Source: Dyella halodurans
GTDB lineage: Bacteria > Pseudomonadota > Gammaproteobacteria > Xanthomonadales > Rhodanobacteraceae
Assembly (NCBI RefSeq): GCF_026283925.1
Contig: NZ_JAPDPF010000002.1
Coordinates: 434,001-498,000 of the forward strand
Reading direction: 5' to 3'
DNA: 64,000 bases
Of the stretch, positions 38,804 through 47,779 are shown in pieces. Position numbers and translations under genes: made by a program. Within the stretch, counting starts at the first letter, position 1. Every line of letters starts with the position of its first letter. The notes under the pieces were generated by a model. It did no database searches. It was not told where the DNA came from and saw only the letters and a program-made list of their open reading frames with translations.

Positions 38804-40282
38804 ATGCCCATTCCCGACGATCACGCTAAAGGGCCGCAGGCCAATCCCATTCATCAAATTCATCAGGCAGGAGCGCCGGCGCCCCGTCCGGCGGTCGAGC
38901 AAATCGCAGCCTTTGCAGATAGCGCCCGCTTCGAGCACTTGTCGAGCGAGAATCGCCAACTGATGAAGCGCAACATCCTGGATAGCCTCGGCTGCGCGCT
39001 GGCCGCGCTGCGAGGCAGGCCCTTTGCGCAACTACGGCAGCAGTTTGGCGAATTTCGAGGCGCAGGCTCATGCACCCTCATCGGTGGTGGCGCTACTTCC
39101 GTTGACCAGGCGGCCCTCTACAATTCCTGCCTTGTTCGCTACGTCGATCTTATGGACAGCTATATGAGTCCAGGTGGGCTTAGTCATCCTTCGGATAATT
39201 TTGGTGGCGTCCTCGCCGTGGCCGAGTCAGTAGGCGCGACCGGCAAAGACTTTCTGTTGGCCCTTGCCGTCGCCTACGAAGTAGCGTCCCGTTTTACCGC
39301 GACGGTTCCTGTCATGGCTAAAGGTTTCAACCATGCCTTGCAACTGTCCATGTCCATGGCAGCGGCAAGCGGCAAGTTGATGAAGCTGACTCCGCAAGAG
39401 ATCGCCCACGCCATCGCCATGGCAGCTGTTGATAACGTCTCGCTTGCAGCGGTGCACTCCGAACCGGTTTCACAATGGAAAGGGATATCCCCTGGAATAA
39501 CCGCCATGCGGACCGTCTACACGACGGCTATGGCCAAGAGAGGATTCACCGGTCCGCTTCGACTCTTCGAGGGGCCAAATGGCTTGAACCGAATGTTCGA
39601 CCAGGACATACGCATCGACTGGGCCAATCCGTCCTTGGAGATCGTTCGCCATACGGTGATGAAGAAATATTGCTCATTGATTCACGGTCAACCCGTCATA
39701 GAAGCCGCGCTGGATCTGAAACGCGAGCACGACCTCTCGGCCGATGAGGTCGCAGAGGTCATCTGCGAGACCATACAGGGAGGCTTCGACATTGCCGGTG
39801 GCGGTAGCTTCGGGTCCAAAGACCATCCGACCACCAAGGAGCAGGCCGACTACAACCTGAAGTATTTGATTGCCGTGGCTCTACTGGACAACGCGGTTGG
39901 TCCCGCTCAACTCGATGAAGAGCGCGTCAACGCTCCGGATACCCAGGCGCTTCTAACCAAGGTCAAGGTCGAACCGAGTCAGCGGTTTACGCAGGCATAT
40001 CCGGACCATATCGGCTGCAGGCTCACGATCAGGACGCAAAGTGGCCAGACGCACGTCAAAGAACAGGCCAGCTACGAAGGCGGCCTGGATCAGCCTCTGA
40101 CCTGGAGTCGAGTTGTCGAGAAGTTCAATTGGCTAGCCGAGCCTTACGCCGATACTCCCTTGCGCGAAGCTCTGATCGCCGAGGTCGAAGCACTTGATAC
40201 TCGGCCCGTTTCAACGTTGATGAGCCTTTTGGCCGACGTCAGGCCCCACGCGACTTTCAAGGCCACGCTCAGAGGCCTGTAA
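38804..40282 (+). CDS. MmgE/PrpD family protein
   Basis: 492 aa from ATG 38804 with GAGGGG upstream; the TTG at 38789 is less likely. The alpha-helical N-terminal part has family landmarks 'NILDSLGCALAALRG', 'VDLMDSYMSPGGLSHPSDNF' and 'GITAMRTVYTTAMAKRGFTG'; the C-terminal lid domain follows at ~290. Members include 2-methylcitrate dehydratase (PrpD), cis-aconitate decarboxylase and iminodisuccinate epimerase. None of the other methylcitrate genes is nearby, so a different substrate is likely. Confidence 0.92.
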   Translation: MPIPDDHAKGPQANPIHQIHQAGAPAPRPAVEQIAAFADSARFEHLSSENRQLMKRNILDSLGCALAALRGRPFAQLRQQFGEFRGAGSCTLIGGGATSVDQAALYNSCLVRYVDLMDSYMSPGGLSHPSDNFGGVLAVAESVGATGKDFLLALAVAYEVASRFTATVPVMAKGFNHALQLSMSMAAASGKLMKLTPQEIAHAIAMAAVDNVSLAAVHSEPVSQWKGISPGITAMRTVYTTAMAKRGFTGPLRLFEGPNGLNRMFDQDIRIDWANPSLEIVRHTVMKKYCSLIHGQPVIEAALDLKREHDLSADEVAEVICETIQGGFDIAGGGSFGSKDHPTTKEQADYNLKYLIAVALLDNAVGPAQLDEERVNAPDTQALLTKVKVEPSQRFTQAYPDHIGCRLTIRTQSGQTHVKEQASYEGGLDQPLTWSRVVEKFNWLAEPYADTPLREALIAEVEALDTRPVSTLMSLLADVRPHATFKATLRGL

Positions 40283-40369
40283 TGACCGGACACCGCGTTG
40301 CGCGCACCCGGAAGTACCGCCATCAACTTCTGGAAAATCACGTTCTTTGACGAGAGGAGCGGAGCCACC

Positions 40370-41344
40370 ATGTCACACCACTATTCCGGCCCAAACTTTG
40401 GTTTTCCGCATAGTGACGCACGCCTCGACCTGACAGACATCTACGCGTTTCCGAAACCGGGCGACACGAGCAAATCCATCCTCGTCATGAACGTGCATCC
40501 GTCAAGTTCCGTCGTGCCGGTGGCACCAACGACACGCGAACCCTTTTCGCCAGTGGGGCTGTACGAGCTCAAAATCGATACAAACGGCGATGCGGTGGCC
40601 GACATTGCATTTCGCATGCGCGTTTCCTCTACCGTTGGCGCAACTCAACGCGTGACGCTGACCCGCACGGCCGGTCCGCCCGCGGCGGGAGCGGACGACG
40701 ATGGTGAGGTCATCCTTAAAGACGCAATTGTGTCGATGGGACGCGAGGCGCTCGTGTCGACTGAAGGCGACTATCGGTTCTTTGCGGGCTGGCGGAGTGA
40801 CCCCTTTTTCTTCGATACGCTGGGCGCGCTCGACGGGCTGCGTTTTACCGGGCACGATTTCTTCCACGACAAAGACGTTTGCAGCTTCGTCATCGAACTA
40901 TCCAACATTGCACTGGGTGCGGGACCTGTGCGCTTGTGGGGTCGCACGATGGATGGTGGAGTCGGCCGCTACGTACAGGTGGAGCGTGGTGGGCGTCCGC
41001 AGCAGGCCGTGTTTCTACCCGGCGATCAGCAAGGCGACTACATGGCGTCCCAACCCGCTGACGACGCGCGTTTCGTCGCCACGTTCGCGCACTCGCTCGA
41101 ACATGCTGGAGGCTACGAAGCTGAAGAAGCCCTTCGGGTGGCCAAGACGCTGCTGCCGGATGTCCTGCTCTACGACCCGACGCAACCAGCCTCGTTCCCG
41201 CGCAACGGACGAAGTCTCACCGACGATGCTGCCGACCAGTTCATAGCGATTCTCACAAATGGCCGAATCACGAGTGACAGCGTCGGTCCGCACGCCGATC
41301 TACTTGGCGAGTTTCCCTATCTTGGGCCGCCGCACGGCGAGTGA
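40370..41344 (+). CDS. DUF4331 protein
   Basis: 324 aa from ATG 40370 (GGAG at 40361); the frame extends upstream to 40298 without a ribosome site. The start 'SHHYSGPNFGFPHSDARLDL' with 'DIYAFPKPGD' is typical of DUF4331, whose function is unknown. No signal peptide is seen on the short form. The protein follows the MmgE/PrpD gene by 87 bases in the same direction and may be co-transcribed. Confidence 0.85.
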   Translation: MSHHYSGPNFGFPHSDARLDLTDIYAFPKPGDTSKSILVMNVHPSSSVVPVAPTTREPFSPVGLYELKIDTNGDAVADIAFRMRVSSTVGATQRVTLTRTAGPPAAGADDDGEVILKDAIVSMGREALVSTEGDYRFFAGWRSDPFFFDTLGALDGLRFTGHDFFHDKDVCSFVIELSNIALGAGPVRLWGRTMDGGVGRYVQVERGGRPQQAVFLPGDQQGDYMASQPADDARFVATFAHSLEHAGGYEAEEALRVAKTLLPDVLLYDPTQPASFPRNGRSLTDDAADQFIAILTNGRITSDSVGPHADLLGEFPYLGPPHGE

Positions 41345-41384
41345 TGCTCTCGGATGCGCAAGCGGAAGGAGTGTTGCATGGCAC

Positions 41385-41912
41385 TCAGACCACTGGCGGC
41401 TTCAGTCGCTGAGGAATGGCCGCCTGATACAGGCTTGCCCCATGGGTCTCCTCAAGCGGCGAGCCGGCCAATGAGACACCAAGATGCGCGGCCAAGCGTA
41501 GCAAGATGGGGCTCCACCCTCCCCCACAGCTGATGTGCCACACCACGCGGCAGGCCTGTCGTCGGTCGATCGGACCCTCGGCTTCGATCATTGCAAGCAA
41601 GTGAACCTGCGCAAGTGCGACAGCTGCGATGGCTCCGCCGAGGGATGTCCTGGGCGGCGTCGCTTCCAACCATTCCGACGGCGGTGACAGGTCAGCAACG
41701 GTCCACTGGCTCCGGGACACGCGCGCGAGGCGACCTTGCGACGCGACAAACTGCCGATTCGAGAGGCGAAGCATCCTGACCTGCAGGCGGCCAAGGCTGG
41801 AGGCTACTGCGAGAAGAATGAGGCGGGCATCGTCCATGGCAGCGAGCCTAAGGCCATCAAGTCTCAGATCGTGAAACTGATCGATGTCCCCGCCGGGGGG
41901 CACGAGCGGCAC
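41385..41912 (-). CDS. Unrecognised repeated ORF, copy B
   Basis: 175 aa on the minus strand, unrecognised. The middle ~100 residues are the duplicate of copy A (33227-33574); both ends differ. It has no metal-binding, catalytic or membrane motif that I can name, and a Leu/Ala/Arg-rich composition. The open frame through the repeat and the silent pattern of differences favour past coding; present expression is uncertain. Confidence 0.35.
   Translation of the reverse strand: MPLVPPGGDIDQFHDLRLDGLRLAAMDDARLILLAVASSLGRLQVRMLRLSNRQFVASQGRLARVSRSQWTVADLSPPSEWLEATPPRTSLGGAIAAVALAQVHLLAMIEAEGPIDRRQACRVVWHISCGGGWSPILLRLAAHLGVSLAGSPLEETHGASLYQAAIPQRLKPPVV
41551..41857. repeat. 307-bp direct repeat, copy B
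   Basis: Same-orientation partner of 33258-33564, 11 mismatches, no gaps. It closes the 8.3-kb accessory segment on the right. Confidence 0.95.
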
Positions 41913-42239
41913 CTAGTGAAGCGGCCAGCACCTGGCCGCGATAAGCATCCGTGATCCCATCGCGGTTCCTGCGCATGGCGGCGCATACGCACAGAGTCTT
42001 CCGCTCAATCTCACTAATTTTCGGTCTGACGCCGGCTCATCAAACCGCTCAGACCTAGGTCACTTCCCACTATTTGCCTGACGGACACGGCCAGCGTCGT
42101 GTGCGATGGTCGCTCGGTCGCGGTGGTTTCGGTTCGACGCCCCGTCACCAGCGACAGCATGGCAATGAAGAGGCGCGGACCGTGTGAGCTAGGAACTCAC
42201 ACGACCCGCTAACCACAACCAACTACGAAGGAGTTGATC
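41913..42239. other. Intergenic region upstream of small + gene
   Basis: 327 bases with no gene that I can support. It ends in the hairpin at 42181-42203 and the leader of the small gene at 42240. Confidence 0.5.
42181..42203. promoter_or_regulatory. Leader hairpin CGTGTGAG / CTCACACG
   Basis: A perfect 8-bp inverted repeat with a 7-base loop, ending 36 bases before the ATG of the small gene. It may be an operator or a mRNA-stabilising stem. Confidence 0.5.
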
Positions 42240-42587
42240 ATGGCTACGCCAGATCATACGGAACAAGCCCAAGCTTGCCAGCCCTCGGACGCACGTCCCA
42301 GCAACCCGCTTGGCCGTCCTTACTGGACGCTGACCCTCGCCGAGAATGCGAAGCAACGGCGGGCGGCACGTCTCGGCGGCTTGTGCCTCGGCATCCACGC
42401 CGTCTCGCGGATACTCGCCAACAGCGATGCGTTTCGCGAGTTGCAGACCACCTGCCAATCCACCGAGCCGGGGCATTGGCCACTGAAGGGGGATATCACC
42501 GAAGGTCTGTTTGCCGCGTTGTATTTCCTGGGCGAAGAGGCCGAAGCGCTGACTCAGCCTTTGCCGGATCATCCCGCATTTGAGTAA
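42240..42587 (+). CDS. Small protein of unknown function
   Basis: 115 aa from ATG 42240 with GAAGGAG about seven bases upstream, a good ribosome site. It is soluble, with a helical middle ('RLGGLCLGIHAVSRILANSD') and 'GLFAALYFLGEEAEAL' near the end. No family is recognised. It is convergent to the dipeptidase operon and separated from it by a terminator-like hairpin. Confidence 0.7.
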   Translation: MATPDHTEQAQACQPSDARPSNPLGRPYWTLTLAENAKQRRAARLGGLCLGIHAVSRILANSDAFRELQTTCQSTEPGHWPLKGDITEGLFAALYFLGEEAEALTQPLPDHPAFE

Positions 42588-42600
42588 TGCGCTGCAGAGA

Positions 42601-42626
42601 GGGGCGGCGAGCAGGCCGCCCCTTGC
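42601..42626. terminator. Bidirectional terminator
   Basis: GGGGCGGC / GCCGCCCC, 8-bp perfect stem with a 6-base loop (42601-42622), followed by 'ttgcctt'. It lies between convergent genes and can end both. Confidence 0.7.
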
Positions 42627-42641
42627 CTTGCCACACTAACC

Positions 42642-43982
42642 CTACTTGCCGGCGACTGCAGCATCCGCTTGCGCGATGGTCGCAGTGGAAGGCGCTTCCG
42701 TCGCCTGCAAGCGTTTGGCCACGGCAGCGGCTTCGCGCATGACGCGCAGCATGTTGCCGCCGGCCAGCTTGCCGAGGTCTTCGTCGCTCCAGCCGCGTCG
42801 CGCCAGCTCCTGCAGCAGCGCCGGATACTTGTCGACGCCTTCCAGTCCTTGCGGCGTGTTGGGAATGCCGTCGAAATCCGAACCGATGCCGACACAGTCG
42901 ATGCCCGCCACCTGGCGGATATGCTCGATGTGATCGGCCACCATGGCCAGCGTGACCATGGGCCTCGGGTGCTGACGATCCCATTCGGCCATGGCCGCCT
43001 TGGCCCGCTCGGGCTGGCCGATGTACAGGCCGGCATAGGGCGGTGCATTGAAGCGCGTCTGCTCGGCGGCGCGATCGGCTTCCCAGCGGGCGCGCTCGGC
43101 CGAGACATAAGTGCCCGCAAACGTCGCCATCACGATGCCGCGATTGCGTGCCACCATCTTCAGCACATCGTCCGGCACGTCGCGCGGATGGTCATCCAAG
43201 GCGCGAGCGCCGGAGTGCGAGAACATTACCGGGGCTACCGACGTGTTCAAGGCATCGCGCATCGTGTCCGCCGACACGTGGCTCAGGTCGACCAGCATGC
43301 CCAGGCGGTTCATCTCATGCACCACCGCGCGGCCGAACGGCGTCAGGCCATGGTGCTTCGGTGCATCGGTGGCCGAGTCGGCCCAATCGTTGTTCAAGGT
43401 GTGGGTGAGCGTCATATAGCGCGCACCGAGCACATACATGCTGCGCAGTACTGGCAGCGAATTGTCGATCTGGTGGCCACCCTCGATCCCGATCAGCGAG
43501 GCAATGCGGCCGGCCTTGTGCGCGCTGACGATATCCTCAGCCGAATAAGCCATCTGCAGGTCGTGCGGATAACGCACGACCATGGTGCGGACGATATCGA
43601 TCTGCTCGAGCGTCATCTTCACTGCCGCCGGCCCGGTAACCGTGGGCGGAATCCATACGGACCAGAACTGGCCGCCGACGTGGCCCGCACGCAGGCGCGG
43701 AATGTCCGTCATCAACGGGGTCGGCGTTTCACCGGCCTCGGCTTTCATCGGCAGGCTCGCCGTGTTGGCGCTGAGATCCACGCCAGCAATGTTGCCGAAA
43801 CCGGTCCGGATCGCCCAGGGCAGGTCATTGTGCCCGTCGATCAACGGCGTCGCGGCCAGCACCCGATCCACTCGCGCGGCCAGCGCGGCGTCGCTCGGTG
43901 TGGCGGCGTGGGACGACCCGCACAGCATCAGCGCAACGGCCATGGCCGTCATGACAGGGAGGGAGCGCGCGGTGAGTTTCAT
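42642..43982 (-). CDS. Membrane (renal-type) dipeptidase, peptidase family M19
   Basis: 446 aa from ATG 43982; a frame to 44411 only shadows the next gene. A signal peptide is clear (Lys-rich start, then 'VMTAMAVALMLCGSSHA'). Zinc ligands of M19 are present: 'DGHNDLPW', Glu in 'IGIEGGHQ', His in 'VDLSHVSADT' and 'MFSHSGAR', Asp in 'GIGSDFDG'. M19 enzymes cleave dipeptides, including those with a C-terminal D-residue. It is periplasmic and last in the muropeptide-type operon. Confidence 0.95.
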   Translation of the reverse strand: MKLTARSLPVMTAMAVALMLCGSSHAATPSDAALAARVDRVLAATPLIDGHNDLPWAIRTGFGNIAGVDLSANTASLPMKAEAGETPTPLMTDIPRLRAGHVGGQFWSVWIPPTVTGPAAVKMTLEQIDIVRTMVVRYPHDLQMAYSAEDIVSAHKAGRIASLIGIEGGHQIDNSLPVLRSMYVLGARYMTLTHTLNNDWADSATDAPKHHGLTPFGRAVVHEMNRLGMLVDLSHVSADTMRDALNTSVAPVMFSHSGARALDDHPRDVPDDVLKMVARNRGIVMATFAGTYVSAERARWEADRAAEQTRFNAPPYAGLYIGQPERAKAAMAEWDRQHPRPMVTLAMVADHIEHIRQVAGIDCVGIGSDFDGIPNTPQGLEGVDKYPALLQELARRGWSDEDLGKLAGGNMLRVMREAAAVAKRLQATEAPSTATIAQADAAVAGK

Positions 43983-44026
43983 GGCAGGTGTCTCGCAAGA
44001 AAATAGGTAGGCGATGCGGATGACGC

Positions 44027-45127
44027 TTAGGTGTCCGAGGATAGCTGCAGCGCCGCGTCGACCAGTTGCTTGAATGCGGCGCCGCCGCGCATGGGGTCGG
44101 CCACCGGCAGGCCTAGCCGCCGGCTCTCGGCCTGCAACAGCGCCTGCGCCGCATCGGCCTCCAGCTTGCCGGTATTGAGACTTACCCCGGCACAGCGGAT
44201 CAAGGGATTGGTACGGCGGCCAAGCCGGATCGTGAGGTCGATCACCTCCTCGATCGACGGCATCGGAAAGTCCGGATAGCCGAGCATGTGCCGGCGCCCA
44301 GGTTCGTGGCAGACGACGAAGACATCGGGCTGGCTGCCATGCAGCAGGCCGAGCGACACGCCCGCATAGGCCGGATGGAACAGCGAGCCCTGCCCTTCGA
44401 TCACGTCCCAATGCTGCGGCGATGCGGCGGGGCTGAGCAGTTCGGCGGCGCCTGCCTCGAAGTCAGCCACCACCGCGTCCATCGGGATGCCGCCACCGGC
44501 GATCAGGATGCCGGTCTGGCCGCTGGCGCGAAAATCCGCGGCGACACCACGCGCCACGAAGGCCCGCGCCAGCGCCAATGCGGTGTATTTCTTGCCGAGT
44601 GCGCAGTCGGTGCCGACCGTGAGCAAGCGCTTGCCGGAACGCTGGCGTCCGGACGCCACGGGGATACCGTGTGGCGGCGTGCGGATGTCGATCAGGCGAC
44701 GACCGAGGCGCGTGGCGGTCGCCGCGAGTTGCGGGATATCGGCCAGTCGCATATGCATGCCACTGACCAGGTCGAGCCCGGCTTCGAGCGCCTCGATCAG
44801 GGCCGCGATCCAGCGCTCGGGAATGAAGCCGCCGGCATTCGCCACGCCAATCACCAACCCGCGCGCACCGCGTGCCACTGCTTCGCCCGGCGTGAGCAGC
44901 GGTAGTCCTGTGCTGACCGTCGCGCCACACGACCATTCGCCAACGCAACGATCACCCGCCCAATCGCTCAACCCGAATGCCGTCTTGGCAAAGGCGGGCT
45001 CGCTGGTATCACCAAGAAAAAGCAGGTAGGGCTGCGGCAAGGAGCCTACTTGCGCATCCGTGGAAGAAATGGGCGTATCCAAGCGAGCGGGTTCCTGATG
45101 ATGTCTAGACCGAACTCGCGTCGACAT
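44027..45127 (-). CDS. dgcN: DUF1611 protein, DgcN-like D-glutamate N-acetyltransferase
   Basis: 366 aa from ATG 45127 (a TTG at 45130 gives one more residue). DUF1611 features: an N-terminal Rossmann-like part ('QPYLLFLGDTSEPAFAKTA') and a P-loop domain with 'GTDCALGKKYTALALARAF' at ~167-185. DgcN members acetylate D-glutamate so that the partner DgcA can racemise it. The enolase-family partner lies in the same operon (49137-50165). Assignment is by family plus context; other DUF1611 proteins may have other substrates. Confidence 0.8.
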   Translation of the reverse strand: MSTRVRSRHHQEPARLDTPISSTDAQVGSLPQPYLLFLGDTSEPAFAKTAFGLSDWAGDRCVGEWSCGATVSTGLPLLTPGEAVARGARGLVIGVANAGGFIPERWIAALIEALEAGLDLVSGMHMRLADIPQLAATATRLGRRLIDIRTPPHGIPVASGRQRSGKRLLTVGTDCALGKKYTALALARAFVARGVAADFRASGQTGILIAGGGIPMDAVVADFEAGAAELLSPAASPQHWDVIEGQGSLFHPAYAGVSLGLLHGSQPDVFVVCHEPGRRHMLGYPDFPMPSIEEVIDLTIRLGRRTNPLIRCAGVSLNTGKLEADAAQALLQAESRRLGLPVADPMRGGAAFKQLVDAALQLSSDT

Positions 45128-45156
45128 CAACGTGAGTGGCGGCCAAGGGGAAATGT

Positions 45157-46785
45157 CTACTTCGACACGTGGACCGGCGTGAAGCGCAGATCCTGGTAGT
45201 CCCAGCTGAAATCGGCGATCGGCGAGATCGCCTTCATGGTCATCTGGTCGATGCTGCCGTCAGGCTTCAACGCAAAGGTGACATAGGCGTCCTCGACGTC
45301 CGGCATCGCCCAGTGCGTGCGGAAGGTGTCGTATTGCACATGTTCCAGCGTGCCGTGCATGCCGGGCGAGTGATCGAAACTGAGGGTCAGCGCGCCCTTG
45401 CCGTCACGACCAAGCGTCGCGGTGCCGTACCAGGGATCACGGTAAACGCCGACATAGTCGGACAACGGCAGCGATGGCCCGCGTGCGGCATGCGTGGCTT
45501 TGGCGGGCGACTTGAGCGCGGCCACGGCCTCGGCGTTGATCCCGTCGAACACCTGCTTGTAGCCGGCAATCCAGTCTGGCGAAGGCAGGCCGAGCAAGCT
45601 GTCGAGCAGATGCTCGCGCACGGCGAACAGCGTGCCGACATCTTCGGAGTTGAGCATGATGGCGAAGGCCGCGTGCTTTTCCGGAATGATCACCACGGCC
45701 GAGACGCCACCCAGCACGCCGCCGAGGTGGGTGATGATCTTGTGCGCGCGATAATCCTGCACTTCGAAGCCCAAGGCATAGGCCTCGAACTGCGGTTGGG
45801 CCAGCGCCACGGGTTCCGGCAACGCGGAAATCGGAATGAGGGTCTGCGGCGTCCACAGCGCCTTGGCCGCCGCCTCGCTGAAGATCCGCTTGCTCTTGTC
45901 CAGCTGCCCGCTGTCGAGTTGAAGGCGCAGCCAGGGCCCCATGTCCGTCGCGCTCACCTGCAGCGCACCGGCGGGTGCGAACACCTGGCCGGTCATCACC
46001 GTCTTGAGCACCGACTGTTGGCCCACGCCGCGCACCGCCGTGGTGTTCTTGGCATGCAGCGACGCCTGGTCGCCGGTGCGCGTATCGATGCTGACCTGGG
46101 TGTCGTGCATCTGCAGCGGATCGAGGATCTGCTGCTGCACGAAATCCTCCCAGCGCTGGCCGGATACGGCCTCGACCAGGGCCCCGGCTACGATGTACAG
46201 CACGTTGTCGTAGTCATAGCCGCCGCGAAACGAACGCGCCGGCTTCAGATAGCGGATGTCGTGCACCAGCTGCGCACGCGTGCGATCGGAGGTCGGGAAC
46301 ATCATCAGATCGCCCTCCCCCAGCCCCAGGCCGCTGCGATGGACGAGCAGATCGGTCACGGTCATCTCGCTGGACGCGTAGGCGTCGTACATGCGGAAGC
46401 CCGGCAGCTTGTCGACCACGCGGTCGTCCCAACGCAGCTTGCCCTGGTCGACCAGGATCGCCAGCGCGGCCGAGGTGAAAGCCTTGGTGTTGGAGCCGAT
46501 CGGGAAAATGGTGTGCGCATCCACCGGCGACGCATCGCCGAGCTTGCGCACGCCATAGGCGTGCGTGGTGACCGTGTCGCCATCGACGATGGTCACCGCC
46601 ATGCCGGGCGTGTCGAACGTCTGCATGGCCTTGTGTGCGAAAGCGTCGAGTTCCGGTGTCGACACGGACGACGGCGACGCGGATGCCACGGCGCACCACG
46701 ACACCAGCAGGGCCGCGCAGGCAGCAGGACGCCAGCGCCCTGGCAAGGTGCGCGAGGCGGCATTTTCACCGGGACGGCGGATCAT
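45157..46785 (-). CDS. Serine hydrolase, class C beta-lactamase fold
   Basis: 542 aa from ATG 46785, with AGGGGAG 8-10 bases upstream. A signal peptide covers about 35 residues ('PAACAALLVSWCAVASAS'). Catalytic motifs: S-x-x-K in 'GSNTKAF', Y-x-N in 'YDYDNVLY', and H-L-G-G in place of KTG. A C-terminal DUF3471-type beta domain starts near residue 430. Relatives include D-aminopeptidases and esterases rather than resistance enzymes. In this operon a D-amino acid peptidase is plausible. Confidence 0.92.
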   Translation of the reverse strand: MIRRPGENAASRTLPGRWRPAACAALLVSWCAVASASPSSVSTPELDAFAHKAMQTFDTPGMAVTIVDGDTVTTHAYGVRKLGDASPVDAHTIFPIGSNTKAFTSAALAILVDQGKLRWDDRVVDKLPGFRMYDAYASSEMTVTDLLVHRSGLGLGEGDLMMFPTSDRTRAQLVHDIRYLKPARSFRGGYDYDNVLYIVAGALVEAVSGQRWEDFVQQQILDPLQMHDTQVSIDTRTGDQASLHAKNTTAVRGVGQQSVLKTVMTGQVFAPAGALQVSATDMGPWLRLQLDSGQLDKSKRIFSEAAAKALWTPQTLIPISALPEPVALAQPQFEAYALGFEVQDYRAHKIITHLGGVLGGVSAVVIIPEKHAAFAIMLNSEDVGTLFAVREHLLDSLLGLPSPDWIAGYKQVFDGINAEAVAALKSPAKATHAARGPSLPLSDYVGVYRDPWYGTATLGRDGKGALTLSFDHSPGMHGTLEHVQYDTFRTHWAMPDVEDAYVTFALKPDGSIDQMTMKAISPIADFSWDYQDLRFTPVHVSK

Positions 46786-46848
46786 CAGGAACACTCCCCT
46801 TGTATGGATGCTGCCGGGTCAGGCGCATCGTTCGACATGACGCAGGTG

Positions 46849-47769
46849 TCAGGCTTTGGGCTTGCCGCGAGGCTTGCCGGCGACCGCCTTGGGTGGCTTC
46901 GGAGCCTTGCCCGGTTCGCGCTTCTCCGGCGCCGGTGCTTCGACGTAGCCGACCAGTTTTTGCCGCAGCTGGGTGATGTCGCCGATGCGGTCGAACATGT
47001 CGCCCTGTTCGCGCGTGACCGCGCCGATCAGCAGGCTCAGCAGGCTGGTCGCCGCGGTGAAGTTGTGCCACGGCCGCGTCAGGTCGGCCGGCAGCATCAG
47101 GACATGGTTCGTAAGCTGGCGTGCCCAATAACACTGGCTGTCGGTGATGATGACCAACGGAATCCCGCGTGCGGCGCATTCTTCGGCCAGGATGCGGAAA
47201 TGCCGCGAATAGCGCCGGAAGTCGATCAGCAGCACGCAGCTCTTCTTGGTCGAGTCCAGCAGCAGGTCGGTATAGGCGCCGTCCAGGCCTTCGTGGAAGA
47301 TCGTGCGCGGCTTGACGTGCTGCATCAGGCTGGCGAAGCCGAGGCCGAGGAAGCGGCCCTGGTGGAAGCTGGCGACCGACACCCGGTCGGCATCCACCAG
47401 CAGCTTGACGATGGCCTTCCATTCCGGCGCGCGGGTCAGCCCATGGGCAATCGTGATGCCCTGGATCTCGGCCTTGAGGCTCTCGGACATGGCGGCGGAA
47501 TCGCCGGCCTGGTCCGGGCTCTTGTACAGCTGCAACCAGGGCGCGTCGCTACGCAGTTCTTCCTTGAGATCGTTGAGGCCCGCATAACCCAGGTTGTGCA
47601 GGAAGCGACCGACGGTCATGGGGCTTACGCCGACCCGCTGTCCCAGCGACGCGGCGGTCTCGAACGGGATGCCATTGAGGTTGTGCAGCAGGTAGGTGGC
47701 GATCTTCTGCTCGGACGTGGTGAACGTGTTCCAGCCGTCTTTAAGCTTTTTCTGCAGATCCTTGATCAT
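46849..47769 (-). CDS. MurR/RpiR-family transcriptional regulator
   Basis: 306 aa from ATG 47769. The N-terminal helix-turn-helix ('TTSEQKIATYLLHNL', 'TAASLGQRVGVSPMTVGRFL') and a C-terminal SIS sugar-phosphate isomerase-like domain (~130-265) define the family. A Lys/Pro-rich tail follows. E. coli MurR senses MurNAc-6-phosphate, in line with a cell-wall substrate here. It is embedded in the operon, ten bases after the transporter, so it probably controls its own operon through the sites at 54656-54721. Confidence 0.92.
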   Translation of the reverse strand: MIKDLQKKLKDGWNTFTTSEQKIATYLLHNLNGIPFETAASLGQRVGVSPMTVGRFLHNLGYAGLNDLKEELRSDAPWLQLYKSPDQAGDSAAMSESLKAEIQGITIAHGLTRAPEWKAIVKLLVDADRVSVASFHQGRFLGLGFASLMQHVKPRTIFHEGLDGAYTDLLLDSTKKSCVLLIDFRRYSRHFRILAEECAARGIPLVIITDSQCYWARQLTNHVLMLPADLTRPWHNFTAATSLLSLLIGAVTREQGDMFDRIGDITQLRQKLVGYVEAPAPEKREPGKAPKPPKAVAGKPRGKPKA

Positions 47770-47779
47770 CGGCACTCGC